A DNA stretch of 64,000 nt from assembly GCA_018701215.1 (NCBI GenBank), contig JABIWH010000056.1:1-64000 (forward strand), in the 5' to 3' direction. The notes below the pieces were generated by a model. The model saw only the letters and a program-made list of their open reading frames with translations, did not search any database and was not told the DNA's origin. The translations under genes and the position numbers were made by a program. Positions 25,254-34,661 of this stretch are shown here, piece by piece. The stretch is from Rhodospirillaceae bacterium. Lineage in GTDB: Bacteria; Pseudomonadota; Alphaproteobacteria; GCA-2731375. The stretch's first letter is position 1. The number at the start of each line of letters is the position of its first letter.

Positions 25254-26201
25254 ATGCAACCAGCCTATTCCGTTATATTTCTGACCACCGCCACCGGCAC
25301 CGGCTATGGCCTGTTGGCCCTGTTGGGCATTCTGCGCGCAACCGGCGACTTGCCCGATGACCGCGCCTTTGGCGTTTTCGCCCTTGGTCTGGCCCTGGCC
25401 TTGATCAGCGCCGGCCTGTTGGCCTCCACCGCCCATTTGGGCCGTCCGGAGCGGGCCTGGCGGGCCTTGAGCCAATGGCGTTCCTCGTGGCTGTCGCGGG
25501 AGGGCGTGCTGGCCATCATCGGCTATGGCCCGGCGGCATTGTTTGCCTATGGCTGGTTGCTGCTGCAACAAAACGACGGCATCTGGGCCATGGCCGGATG
25601 GGGCGCGGCGCTGTTGTCCGTTGCCACCGTCTATAGCACCTCAATGATTTACCGCTCGCTCGCCGCCATTCCCCGTTGGCATCATCCCCTGGTACCTTGG
25701 AATTATCTGATCCTCGCACTTGCCACCGGGGCCCTGTGGCTGAACGCGGTGCTGGCGCCATTCGTCAGCGGCCATGCGTTACTCCAGGCGATTTGTTTCG
25801 CCGCACTGGCAGCTGCTTGGTTGTTGAAGATTGCCTATTGGCGGGCCATCGACAGCGCAGTCGGCGACAGCACCATTGCCTCTGCCACCGGGCTGGAGAG
25901 CTTTGGCGCCGTGCGTCCACTGGATCCACCCCATGTGCAGGATAATTACCTGCTCAAGGAAATGGGTTTCGCCGTGGCGCGCAAGCATGCCGAAAAACTG
26001 CGCCGCCTGACCCACCTATTGGCCTTTCTGGCGCCGCTGGTCTTGATCGTGCTCCAGGCGGCGACGTCCGGCCAGGTTAGCCTGATGGTGGCGGCCTTGG
26101 CGGCGGTGTCCGTCAGTATTGGCGTGGTTCTGGAGCGTTGGCTGTTCTTCGCGGAAGCCCAGCACAAGGTGATGCTGTACTACGGCGCCGACCGGATTTA
26201 G
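25254..26201 (+). CDS. soeC: DmsC-like membrane anchor subunit (SoeC-like)
   Basis: A 315-residue integral membrane protein with about eight hydrophobic segments, matching the DmsC anchor family. Its opening QPAYSVIFLTTATGTGYGLLALLG and the TSMIYRSLAAIPRWHHPLVPWNY loop are typical of anchors paired with cytoplasmic SoeA-type subunits. It exchanges electrons with the quinone pool. A GGGGTAGGA ribosome site precedes the ATG. The stop is 4 bases from the end of the convergent TPP enzyme gene, with no room for a terminator. Confidence 0.9.
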   Translation: MQPAYSVIFLTTATGTGYGLLALLGILRATGDLPDDRAFGVFALGLALALISAGLLASTAHLGRPERAWRALSQWRSSWLSREGVLAIIGYGPAALFAYGWLLLQQNDGIWAMAGWGAALLSVATVYSTSMIYRSLAAIPRWHHPLVPWNYLILALATGALWLNAVLAPFVSGHALLQAICFAALAAAWLLKIAYWRAIDSAVGDSTIASATGLESFGAVRPLDPPHVQDNYLLKEMGFAVARKHAEKLRRLTHLLAFLAPLVLIVLQAATSGQVSLMVAALAAVSVSIGVVLERWLFFAEAQHKVMLYYGADRI

Positions 26202-26205
26202 CGGT

Positions 26206-27801
26206 TTAGCCACGCAGGGCGCGCAGCTGCTCCCGATACGGGCTGGCATCGATCCTGATATCTATCAGGCGCGGGCCGGATGCGCTTGCAGCGGCGTTCA
26301 GGGCTGGCATCAATTCTGCGTCCTGTTCCACTTGCCAGGCTGCAAAGCCAAAACCGCGCGCCACGGCGGCGAAATCCGGGGCTGTCCAGCTTAGATCCAG
26401 ATCAGGCATCTGCCGGTCCTCGCGCTTGATATCGATCAGCGACAGGCGCCCATCGTTAAAAACGATGATGGTCACGTTGGCCTTGGTCTCCACCGCTGTC
26501 TTCAATTCGCCCAGGCACATCAGAAATCCGCCGTCGCCGGTCATCGCAATGGCGCCGCGTTCCGGCTCGTGCAAGGCGGTGGCGATGGCCGCGGGCACCG
26601 CAAAACCCATGGAGGCAAGACCGTTGGAGATCAGGACATCACGGGGTGCCTTGCCCGGCCAAAAAGCGCAGGCGGAAAACATATGCGCACCCGCATCGAC
26701 GCATAATCTGGGGTGATCAACAAAGGCATCGCGCGTCGCCTTGACCACCGCTGTGGATGACAACCCGCCGCTGTCGCCGCTTGCCATGCCGTGCAGGAAA
26801 CCCATCCGAAGTTCGGCGATTTCCGTTGGCTCCCAGCCACTGCCGTCAATCCCGACGGCGAGGGCGGGCAAGGTTTCCAGCAATGGCGCAATGACCTGTC
26901 CCGCCGGCGTCATATAGTGCGGATCGTAGGCGCGTTCCGCCAGGTCGAGCACGGGGGCGGAAAAGGCCCAGGGCTTGCGCAACAGCTCAACCGGGTCCAG
27001 ACCAACCAGGACAATCAGGTCGGCGGCCTCCATTGCCGCCTGCTCGATCGCGCCGCCGGTGAAGATGCCGGCATAGTGGGGATCATCGTCGGGGATACAG
27101 CCCTTGGCCATATAGGTGCACAATACTGGCGCGCCTAACTTACTGGCAAAAGCCCGCAGACCGGCGGTCAGGTCTGAATTGGCCGCCTCCAATCCCATGA
27201 TGACAATAGGCCGCTTGCATGCGCGCAACAGCGATTGGGCCTGTTCAAGGTCCGGTGCTGCCGATCCGGTTCTATCACGGGGCTGCCAATCGTCCGGCAT
27301 TTGCCGGTTGAAGTCGGAAGCGGAAGGAAACATTACCGCAGGTGCGGCACCACTGCCATTAATCCAGTCCTCAACCGCATCCCGGTCCGGCGGCAGCTCG
27401 GCGCCCTGGCCTTGCCGCAACAGCGGCGCGACCAGCTCCGACTGTGGATAGACCTGATGCGAGAGGAATTCCAATTCGCCGTCAGTAAAGGATTCGGCAA
27501 CCAGCAATGCCGGCATGCGGTCCAATGCGGCGGAGGCCAGTCCATTGGTTGCGTTCGCCAGTCCCGGTCCCTTGGTGGTAAAGGCCAGTCCCGGTCCCTG
27601 GGCAAGTACGCCCGAGATGCCGGCCATCATGACGGCGGCGTCTTCACGGGCGGTGACGACCGTCTCCACCCCCTGGCGGCGTAGGGCTTGCATCAGATCC
27701 AGGCTGGCGCCGCCGCCCGGCACGCCAAATGCGCGGTCCAGCCCGGCCTTCTTTAAACGGCTGGCGAACCAATCCAGAAAGGTGGTCGTTGCAGCGTTCA
27801 T
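26206..27801 (-). CDS. thiamine-diphosphate-dependent enzyme (acetolactate synthase-like)
   Basis: A 531-residue TPP enzyme in three-domain acetolactate-synthase arrangement. The cofactor-activating Glu is E53 in TAREDAAVMMAG, and the metal/TPP motif starts GDGGF at 422 and ends N-D-G at about 450. Family members are carboligases or 2-oxoacid decarboxylases. Its place as the last gene of the HyuB-HyuA-aminotransferase operon (overlap of 4 bases with HyuA) points to decarboxylation of a 2-oxoacid made by the operon's aminotransferases. It could act on an aryl or sulfo-oxoacid, but there is no direct evidence. It is too short and lacks partners for true acetolactate synthase IlvB. Confidence 0.85.
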   Translation of the reverse strand: MNAATTTFLDWFASRLKKAGLDRAFGVPGGGASLDLMQALRRQGVETVVTAREDAAVMMAGISGVLAQGPGLAFTTKGPGLANATNGLASAALDRMPALLVAESFTDGELEFLSHQVYPQSELVAPLLRQGQGAELPPDRDAVEDWINGSGAAPAVMFPSASDFNRQMPDDWQPRDRTGSAAPDLEQAQSLLRACKRPIVIMGLEAANSDLTAGLRAFASKLGAPVLCTYMAKGCIPDDDPHYAGIFTGGAIEQAAMEAADLIVLVGLDPVELLRKPWAFSAPVLDLAERAYDPHYMTPAGQVIAPLLETLPALAVGIDGSGWEPTEIAELRMGFLHGMASGDSGGLSSTAVVKATRDAFVDHPRLCVDAGAHMFSACAFWPGKAPRDVLISNGLASMGFAVPAAIATALHEPERGAIAMTGDGGFLMCLGELKTAVETKANVTIIVFNDGRLSLIDIKREDRQMPDLDLSWTAPDFAAVARGFGFAAWQVEQDAELMPALNAAASASGPRLIDIRIDASPYREQLRALRG

Positions 27802-29894
27802 GATGTGGTTTCCAATATTAGATTCAACGCGGCATCGACGCTCAGTTGAAAGCCGGCGGGCAGGACCAAGGTAGATTCGTTCTCTTCAATAATCGCCGGC
27901 CCCGTAATCCTGCTGCCGGTGCCGAAATCGGCGCGCTTGTATACCGGCGTCTCGACAAAACCAGCGTCGAACCAGACCGGCCGCGTGGTTTTGCTGACCG
28001 GTGCCGCCACGCCCGCTACCGAACGCTGGCCCAAGGTATCGCCCAGGGTAGAGCGTTGCCCGGTTACCGCCAGCCGCCAGGACAGCAGTTCAGCCGGCAT
28101 ATCCTCGCTGCGGCCATAGCGGTTGGAATAGCATTCGGAAAAACCTGCCGACAGCGCCTCGCGGTCCTGCCGTTCGATCATTTCCAGGCTCACTGGCACC
28201 TCGATTTCGTAACCTTGTCCCACATAGCGCATCATCACGCTGAAGCGCCGCGTAACCTCCGCTTCCTCGGCGCCGGCGCTGCTGACCAGGGCCGATGCCT
28301 CCTCGGCCATTTCGCGCAACAAGTCCGCCGCCTTGGCGAAATCCAGGCTCGACAGCTCGGCCGGCGCGGCACGGCCGATCTCGAATGACTTGGCCGCCGC
28401 CAACATGCCGATGGCCGAGGCGACACCGGCGCCGGCGGGACAGACCAGACGGGCGATGCCCATTTTCCGGGCCATGCTGCAGGCATGCACCGGGCCGGCG
28501 CCGCCAATAGGCAGCATGGCGAAGCGGGTCGCGTCCAGGCCCCGTTCGATGGCATGGATGGTCGCGGCCTGAGCCATGTTGGCCGTAACTGTTTCGTGCA
28601 CACCCCAGGCAGCTTCTGTTGCGCTGATGCCTAAGTGATCCGCCAGATGGGTCTGTATTGCCTTTTCCGCCGCCGCGCGATCCAGCTTCATCTTGCCGCC
28701 AAGAAAAGAGTCCGCATCCAGATAGCCCAGCAGCAGATCGCAATCGGTAACGGTTGGAAATTCATTGCCCCGGCCATAACAGGCGGGACCGGGATCGGCG
28801 CCGGCGCTGTCCGGTCCGACCTGCAGCAAACCGCGCTGGTCAACACGTGCGATGGAACCGCCGCCGGCACCAATTTCGATCATGTCGATGGCGGGGATAA
28901 GCAACGGCAGGCCGCTGCCCTCGGCAAAGCGGGTTTCGCGCGCAACCTCGAAATTGACCGTGCGTTCCGGTTCGCCATCATGGATCAGACAGGCCTTTGC
29001 GGTGGTGCCGCCCATATCGAAACACAGGATGTCCCGTTGCCGTGCCAGCTCGCCGAACAGACGTGCCGCCTCGGCGCCCGCCGCCGGTCCCGACTGGACC
29101 AGGCGAATGGGATATTTCACCGCAACGTCAGCGGCGATGCCCCGGCCGTCGGAGAGGACCAACAACAGCTCCCGGCTGTAGCCCAGTTCTTGCAAGGCGC
29201 CGGCCAGGCGTTCCACATAATCACGGAAAATCGGGTGCACATAGGCGTTGGCGACGGTCGTCGAGGTGCGTTCGTATTCGCCCATTTCCGCACTGACGGC
29301 GGACGACAGCGATACCGCAAGACCCGGCATGGCCTGGGCGATGGCGCTGCCGACAGCCTGTTCGTGGGCCGGGTTCAGATAAGCATGCAACAGGCAAACC
29401 GCCACCGATTTGACATCAGCGGCGCCCAGGGCCGCGATTATGCCGGGCAGCTGCTCCAGATCGAGGGGGGTATCCACCGCGCCGGTGGCGTCCAGGCGTT
29501 CATCGATCTCCAGGCACAGGCGCCGGGGCACCAAGGGGGTGGGCATTTCGATGTCGAGATTAAACAGGTCGTAGCGCCATTCCCGGCCAATCTCCAGCAC
29601 ATCGCGGAAACCTTGGGTGGTGATCAGGGCCGTGGCGACGCCCTTGCGTTCGATCAGGGCATTGGCCACCAAGGTGGTGCCATGTACGACGGATGTCAGC
29701 TGTGCCGCACCGATCCCGGCCTCCGCCAGTGCTTCGCCGACACCATCCAGAACCGCGCGAGAGGGATCATCCGGCGTGGTCAGTAATTTCACCTGCACCA
29801 GGTTTTCCGAACCTTCGCGCCACAACACAACGTCGGTAAAAGTGCCGCCAATATCGACGCCAACGCGCCAGTCGCCCGTTTCCATATCACTCAT
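27798..29894 (-). CDS. hyuA: hydantoinase / 5-oxoprolinase subunit A (ATP-dependent)
   Basis: A 698-residue member of the HyuA family, with an actin-like ATPase N-terminus: VGVDIGGTFTDVVLW at about 11-25 and a second phosphate motif CFDMGGTTAKACLIH. Family enzymes use ATP to open cyclic amides such as hydantoins, 5-oxoproline or caprolactam together with the HyuB subunit. The HyuB gene precedes it with an 8-base overlap. A second, clearly paralogous HyuA lies at 34662-36755; both share the GYLD-x2-x-FLGG-M-LD stretch. Substrate specificity cannot be read from sequence. Confidence 0.93.
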   Translation of the reverse strand: MSDMETGDWRVGVDIGGTFTDVVLWREGSENLVQVKLLTTPDDPSRAVLDGVGEALAEAGIGAAQLTSVVHGTTLVANALIERKGVATALITTQGFRDVLEIGREWRYDLFNLDIEMPTPLVPRRLCLEIDERLDATGAVDTPLDLEQLPGIIAALGAADVKSVAVCLLHAYLNPAHEQAVGSAIAQAMPGLAVSLSSAVSAEMGEYERTSTTVANAYVHPIFRDYVERLAGALQELGYSRELLLVLSDGRGIAADVAVKYPIRLVQSGPAAGAEAARLFGELARQRDILCFDMGGTTAKACLIHDGEPERTVNFEVARETRFAEGSGLPLLIPAIDMIEIGAGGGSIARVDQRGLLQVGPDSAGADPGPACYGRGNEFPTVTDCDLLLGYLDADSFLGGKMKLDRAAAEKAIQTHLADHLGISATEAAWGVHETVTANMAQAATIHAIERGLDATRFAMLPIGGAGPVHACSMARKMGIARLVCPAGAGVASAIGMLAAAKSFEIGRAAPAELSSLDFAKAADLLREMAEEASALVSSAGAEEAEVTRRFSVMMRYVGQGYEIEVPVSLEMIERQDREALSAGFSECYSNRYGRSEDMPAELLSWRLAVTGQRSTLGDTLGQRSVAGVAAPVSKTTRPVWFDAGFVETPVYKRADFGTGSRITGPAIIEENESTLVLPAGFQLSVDAALNLILETTS

Positions 29895-31524
29895 ACTCGT
29901 AGAACTCCCGGGCAGCTGCGGCTGTCGTCAGGCCACTTTCAATATCTTGTTTGATCAAATCGTCATCCCGCTCCGACGGCGCGAACAAGCCGCCGCCGCC
30001 TGGTGTTTCGAAGACGACCTGGTCGCCGCTTTCCAGCACGGAGCGGGATTTCGCCTCGATAATTTCGCCATTGACCATGTCCACCCCGGCCCGGCCGGGT
30101 AAACCGCCCAGCAAACCGCGCGGCGGGTAATGGATACGCTCGTGCCGAATGGTCATGGTGATGGGATTGTCGCCGCGCGCCTCGAACACCAGGCGTTGGG
30201 CATTACCGCCTCGATACTTACCAGCGCCGCCTGAATCGGGAATAAAGGCTTTCTCCCGCACCAGCATGGGCACCTGATGTTCGAACGCCTCAATCGGCTG
30301 GTTCGAGACGTTGGACGGAAAACTCAGACAGCCCGGACCATCGCCGTGCGAGCGGGCGCCATGGCCGCCGTTCATGAAGAACATCTTCACGAAATTGCCG
30401 CGGTCATCGTCGTGGCGGCCGGCGAAATAGACATTCCAAAGGGGCGAGCCGGACTCGGCCACGATGTGGTCCCGCATGATCGGTGCCATGGCGCCAAGGA
30501 TCGCCGCCGGCACGTAGTGACCCGACAGATGCCGGCCCCAGACCGGCGCGGGCGGCGTGGCGTTGAACAAAGATCCTTCAGGCGCGGTAATATGCACCGG
30601 GGCCAGTGAACCCGCATTGTTCGGCGCGTCCGGGTCGACCAGGCATTTCACGGCATAGCGGGCATAGGCCTGGGTATAATTCAGAACGCTGTTGATGGGC
30701 CAGGGCACCTGGGGCGAGGTGCCGGCGAAATCCACCGACAGCTGATCGCCGTCAATAGTCACCGTGCACTCGACACGCAGGGGCACATCGACGCCGTCGA
30801 TATCAAAGCCGTCGCTGTAGCGGCCATCGGGCAGGGCCGTGATGGCGGCGCGCATGCTTTGTTCCGAGCGGGCGATGATTTCATCGGCCACGGGGATCAA
30901 ATCATCCAGGCCTTCTTCGTCCATCAAAGACATCAGTTTGACGTTGCAGTCGCGATAGGCGGCGAATTGCGCGCGAATATCACCTAGGGTTTCCGCCGGC
31001 TGGCGCAGGTTCTCGGTCAGGAAATCCAGTACCACCGGGTTGTCCTGGCCGGCCACGACGATCTTGCAAATGGGAATGCACAGGCCTTCCTCGAAACAAT
31101 CCTTCGCACTGGGCGAGGGCGCGCCGCCGATATCCACGGTATGGGCGGTGGAGGCCGCGAAGGCGACCAATTCGTCGCCCCGGAATATGGGATGTACCAT
31201 GGAGATATCGTTCAGATGGCCGGTGCCGATCCAGGCGTTGTTGGAAATGATGACATCGCCGGGATTAAGCTGCGATACCGGAAACTTTTCCAACACCGCA
31301 TCAAGGGTGCGCGGCAAAGTGCCCATGAAGCTGGGGATGGAGCGCTTTGACTGGGTCAATTGCCGGCCCTGGCTATCGAAGACACTGAACGCCATGTCGT
31401 AATTGTCACGTACCACGACCGAAAAAGCCGCGCGCAGAAAGGTCTCGGCCACCTGATCGACAATGCCGTCAAGGCGCCGCCAGATCAGGCCGAGGCGGAC
31501 CGCGTTCAGTTCTGTTTTGCTCAT
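29887..31524 (-). CDS. hyuB: hydantoinase / 5-oxoprolinase subunit B
   Basis: A 545-residue HyuB-family protein beginning ELNAVRLGLIWRRLDGIVDQ, with IISNNAWIGTGHLNDISMVHPIF, the strongly conserved HyuB core. The C-terminal half contains GGHGARSHGDGPGCLSFP and GGAGKYRGGNAQ, also family-typical. It forms the catalytic complex with HyuA, encoded just downstream with an 8-base overlap. The branched-chain aminotransferase gene ends 9 bases before its start, so all are in one transcript. Confidence 0.93.
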   Translation of the reverse strand: MSKTELNAVRLGLIWRRLDGIVDQVAETFLRAAFSVVVRDNYDMAFSVFDSQGRQLTQSKRSIPSFMGTLPRTLDAVLEKFPVSQLNPGDVIISNNAWIGTGHLNDISMVHPIFRGDELVAFAASTAHTVDIGGAPSPSAKDCFEEGLCIPICKIVVAGQDNPVVLDFLTENLRQPAETLGDIRAQFAAYRDCNVKLMSLMDEEGLDDLIPVADEIIARSEQSMRAAITALPDGRYSDGFDIDGVDVPLRVECTVTIDGDQLSVDFAGTSPQVPWPINSVLNYTQAYARYAVKCLVDPDAPNNAGSLAPVHITAPEGSLFNATPPAPVWGRHLSGHYVPAAILGAMAPIMRDHIVAESGSPLWNVYFAGRHDDDRGNFVKMFFMNGGHGARSHGDGPGCLSFPSNVSNQPIEAFEHQVPMLVREKAFIPDSGGAGKYRGGNAQRLVFEARGDNPITMTIRHERIHYPPRGLLGGLPGRAGVDMVNGEIIEAKSRSVLESGDQVVFETPGGGGLFAPSERDDDLIKQDIESGLTTAAAAREFYEYE

Positions 31525-31533
31525 TCTAAACTC

Positions 31534-32469
31534 TCAATCATAAACCGGCGTCAGCCAGTCCTTATAGGCTTCGTCGCGGCAGCGCACGATATTGTCGTAG
31601 GCCGATTGCAAATGCCGGGTCAGGGGACCGGGTTCACCGTTGCCCAATGTCTTGCCGTCAACCGACAGGATCGGCACGATTTCCTGGCCGGTACCGCAAT
31701 AGAAGCATTCCTCGGCCAGATAAAGCTCCGTACGTCCCACATCGCGCTCAACCGCGACCAAATCCATGTCATCGGCCAGATGCAACAGGGTGCGCCGGGT
31801 AATGCTCTCCAGAATGCCGGCGGTAACCGGCGGCGTGATCAGACAGCCGTCCCGGACAATGAACAGACAGCCCCCCGGCCCTTCGCTGACCGTGCCGTCG
31901 CGGTTCAGGATGATGCCGCCGTCGGCGCCAATGCGCTTGGCCTCTAACCCCGCCAGGCGGCTGTTGAGATAATTTGCCGTCGCCTTGATGCGCGGCGGCG
32001 AGGCGTCATCGGCATTGCGGCGCCAGCTGCTGACCGCGAAATGCTTGCCCGTGGCGAAGGCATCGACGCGGGGCCGGGCCCGGCAGATGACGGAGCTGCC
32101 GACCGGGCTGGTGGCGATCATCTCGCCCCAATCGTCCACATAGGTCTGTACCCGGACATAACAGTCTTCGCGTAGATTATTGGCCCGCAGCCCGGCGATC
32201 ACCTGGGCGGTGAATTCCTGGATCGACGGCGGGCTCTCCAGTTCAATGACGCGCATGGAAAATTCCAGCCGCTCCAGATGATCCTGCAGATGCAGCACAT
32301 AGAGCTGTTCGTGATCCGGGTTCCAATAGGCGCGCATACCTTCGAAAACCGTCGCGGCGAAAGTCAGGCCCGGTGCCATGATGGAAATTTTCGCCTCGCC
32401 GAACGGTACGACTTCACCATTCAGAACGGCGAATTCGGGACGATAGGAAGGATCAAGTTTCTTGGTCAT
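31534..32469 (-). CDS. ilvE: branched-chain amino acid aminotransferase-type enzyme (class IV)
   Basis: A 311-residue class IV (D-amino-acid / branched-chain) aminotransferase. The PLP lysine is K162 in RIKATANYLNSR, and the phosphate-site signature appears as SEGPGGCLF, where classic IlvE has SEG-x-G-x-NLF. The Asn-to-Cys change and its placement between an alpha/beta hydrolase and HyuB suggest a pathway-specific function and not housekeeping isoleucine/valine synthesis. The gene symbol is therefore a family label. It has 24 bases of spacing to the hydrolase gene before it. Confidence 0.85.
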   Translation of the reverse strand: MTKKLDPSYRPEFAVLNGEVVPFGEAKISIMAPGLTFAATVFEGMRAYWNPDHEQLYVLHLQDHLERLEFSMRVIELESPPSIQEFTAQVIAGLRANNLREDCYVRVQTYVDDWGEMIATSPVGSSVICRARPRVDAFATGKHFAVSSWRRNADDASPPRIKATANYLNSRLAGLEAKRIGADGGIILNRDGTVSEGPGGCLFIVRDGCLITPPVTAGILESITRRTLLHLADDMDLVAVERDVGRTELYLAEECFYCGTGQEIVPILSVDGKTLGNGEPGPLTRHLQSAYDNIVRCRDEAYKDWLTPVYD

Positions 32470-32493
32470 ATAACATTCCCATGGATATTCGGC

Positions 32494-33372
32494 TCACGCA
32501 TTCCAGCCCGAGAGAATAGCGCGCAAGGCGGCCACGAAAGCAAGCGGTTGGTCGAGAAAAAGGTGATGATGGGCTTCCGGCATGCAGATAATCGGCTCGC
32601 CCGGCTTGAATAAATCGCGCATATAGGCCGCGATGTCGGAGGTTACCATTGAACTATCGCCGCCATATATCAGTGCCTTGGGGCAAGCCAAGCTGGTTAG
32701 ATAGTCCACCAAGGGTTCGTCGTGGTGGGAGGCGCCCCGGGCGGCGACATCGAACTTCCAGGTCCAGCCGCCCTCGCATTCCGTTACCGAGTGCCGCGCG
32801 ATGTAGTCAAGAATATAGCCGTTCCCGCAAGGTTGGGCGGGACCGAGGCGAAAGCGCTTGAGGATAGTGTCCAGATCGGGATGCACCGGCTTTGGCCGGG
32901 TATAGGCCTGGGTTGGGTCGGCCTTGGCCTCGACCGCCGGGCGCAGGGGCGTATCGACGAAGACCATGCCTGACAGATCGGCACCGTGACGATTGCCGTA
33001 ACACATGGCCATGAAGCCGCCGAAGCTATGGCCCACGATAATTGGCCGCTGCCCCAGATCGGCATGGGCCAACACCGCGCCGATTTCAGGAACATGGCAT
33101 TCGCTGCTGTAGTTTTCCCGGCGGCCGCTGTCGCCCATGCCGGAAAAGTCAATGGCGGCGACGGCCCGGTCCTCGGCCAGGAAGGGCGCGATGAAGGACC
33201 ACCACCGGGCATGCGCTCCACCCGCGTGAAGGAAAAGTATGCCGGGCCGTTCCGAAGCTGCCGGCCCCCAACGTAGATAATGGATATCGCAATCCAATAC
33301 CGGCACCCGATGCGATGTTGGCTCATGCGCCAGGGCACGTTGGAACCAATCTGGTGCCCGTTGATCAGTCAC
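32494..33372 (-). CDS. alpha/beta hydrolase
   Basis: A 292-residue alpha/beta hydrolase. The nucleophile elbow is VGHSFGGFMAMCYG, the oxyanion region precedes it in LFLHAGGAHARWW, and the catalytic His is probably in MPEAHHHLFLDQPLAF near the C-terminus. No signal peptide is present. Its start lies inside the last 8 bases of the aminotransferase gene, so it is translationally coupled in the six-gene operon that also encodes HyuAB. It may hydrolyse an ester, amide or lactone intermediate. Confidence 0.9.
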   Translation of the reverse strand: MTDQRAPDWFQRALAHEPTSHRVPVLDCDIHYLRWGPAASERPGILFLHAGGAHARWWSFIAPFLAEDRAVAAIDFSGMGDSGRRENYSSECHVPEIGAVLAHADLGQRPIIVGHSFGGFMAMCYGNRHGADLSGMVFVDTPLRPAVEAKADPTQAYTRPKPVHPDLDTILKRFRLGPAQPCGNGYILDYIARHSVTECEGGWTWKFDVAARGASHHDEPLVDYLTSLACPKALIYGGDSSMVTSDIAAYMRDLFKPGEPIICMPEAHHHLFLDQPLAFVAALRAILSGWNA

Positions 33373-34558
33373 GGGGTGGCAAAGCCTCTTGCAGGCGCGC
33401 GATGCCGTCCTCGATGGTTTCCAGGGATGTGGCGAATGAAAGCCGCAGATGATGGCGGCTGGCCGGTCCGTACGAGGAGCCCGGCGTCAGCAGGACGCCG
33501 GCATTGTTCAGCAGATCGTTGGCCACGTCCTTGCTGTCGCCCCAGGCTTCGGGAATTTGCGGAAAGGCATAGAACGTACCCTCGGGCAGGGGGCATTCGA
33601 CGCCGGCGACTTGGTTCAGACCATCGGTGATGGCATTGCGGCGTAGCGCGTACTCATGGCGCATCTCGGCCACATATGATGCGCTGTCGCGAAACGCGGC
33701 GACGGCGGCATATTGCACGATCGAGGTGGCGCAGCGCGAGGCGTATTGATTGAGCCGCGCCAGCAGCTCGGCCAATTCCGGCGGCGCGACGCAGTAGCCC
33801 AGGCGCCAGCCCGTCATGGCGAACGATTTCGACAGCGAGGTCGCGATCACCGTGCGCGCGGCAATATCCGCGCCCAACGTGGCGGCCGAAACATGGGCGG
33901 CATTGGCATAAACCAATTCGCTGTAAACCTCGTCGGCGATAATCCAAAGATCATGGCGTTCGGCGACCCCGGCCACGGCGGCAAGCTCTTCCGCCAACAG
34001 CACCCGGCCTGTCGGATTCCATGGCGTGTTGACGACAATTGCGCGGGTCCTCGCCGTGACGGCGGCCTCCAGACGTTCGCCGTCGATGACGAAGCGGCCC
34101 TGCCGGGTGCTCATTGGCACGCCAACCGGCTTCGCGCCCGTCAGCTTGACCATCGCCTTATACGGCCCCCAACCCGGTTCGATGACCAGCACTTCGTCGT
34201 CCGGATCAAGCAGCGCCCTGGTAATCAGCGTCAGACCGCCGTACGAGCCGGGCGTCACGACGATCTGCTCGGGACTGATATTCAGGCCATGTTGACTGTT
34301 CTCGAATTCCGCGATGGCTTCGCGCAGCTCGATCAGGCCGCGTGGGTCGATATAATTGCCGTGACCATCGCGAATGGCCTTGATGGCCGCTTCCCGAACC
34401 GGTGGCGGTGCCTCGAAATCCGGTTCGCCAATGCCGAAATCAACAACGCTCATGCCCTTGGCTTCCAGGGCGTCGGCCTGACGGCGCATGCCGACAACCG
34501 TGGAGCCACCAACGGATTGGGCGAATTTTGAAAATGGGGGAGACATAGGGCTTACCAT
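33365..34558 (-). CDS. class I/II PLP-dependent aminotransferase
   Basis: A 397-residue aminotransferase of fold type I. The PLP lysine is K244 in ATSLSKSFAMTGWRLGY, NTPWNPTGRVL holds the substrate/PLP Asn, and IIADEVYSELVY the PLP Asp and Tyr. The final Arg-binding carboxylate region is LRLSFATS. It is the first gene of the leftward operon leading into HyuAB. Neither the ATG at 34558 nor the in-frame ATG at 34546 has a clear ribosome site. Aspartate, aromatic or omega-amino acid donors are all possible. Confidence 0.9.
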   Translation of the reverse strand: MVSPMSPPFSKFAQSVGGSTVVGMRRQADALEAKGMSVVDFGIGEPDFEAPPPVREAAIKAIRDGHGNYIDPRGLIELREAIAEFENSQHGLNISPEQIVVTPGSYGGLTLITRALLDPDDEVLVIEPGWGPYKAMVKLTGAKPVGVPMSTRQGRFVIDGERLEAAVTARTRAIVVNTPWNPTGRVLLAEELAAVAGVAERHDLWIIADEVYSELVYANAAHVSAATLGADIAARTVIATSLSKSFAMTGWRLGYCVAPPELAELLARLNQYASRCATSIVQYAAVAAFRDSASYVAEMRHEYALRRNAITDGLNQVAGVECPLPEGTFYAFPQIPEAWGDSKDVANDLLNNAGVLLTPGSSYGPASRHHLRLSFATSLETIEDGIARLQEALPPRD

Positions 34559-34661
34559 GATATTTATTGTAACGGTGACAGTATGGGCAAAAAAGCGCCT
34601 GTCAACAACCGCTCCCGCCGTGCTTCAATGCCGTCTCGAAATCCAGTAAGGGTCGAACTAT

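Noticed and set aside
26206..27801. Catalytic acetolactate synthase of branched-chain synthesis
   Set aside because: It is shorter than IlvB, has no small subunit gene beside it and sits in a catabolic-type operon.
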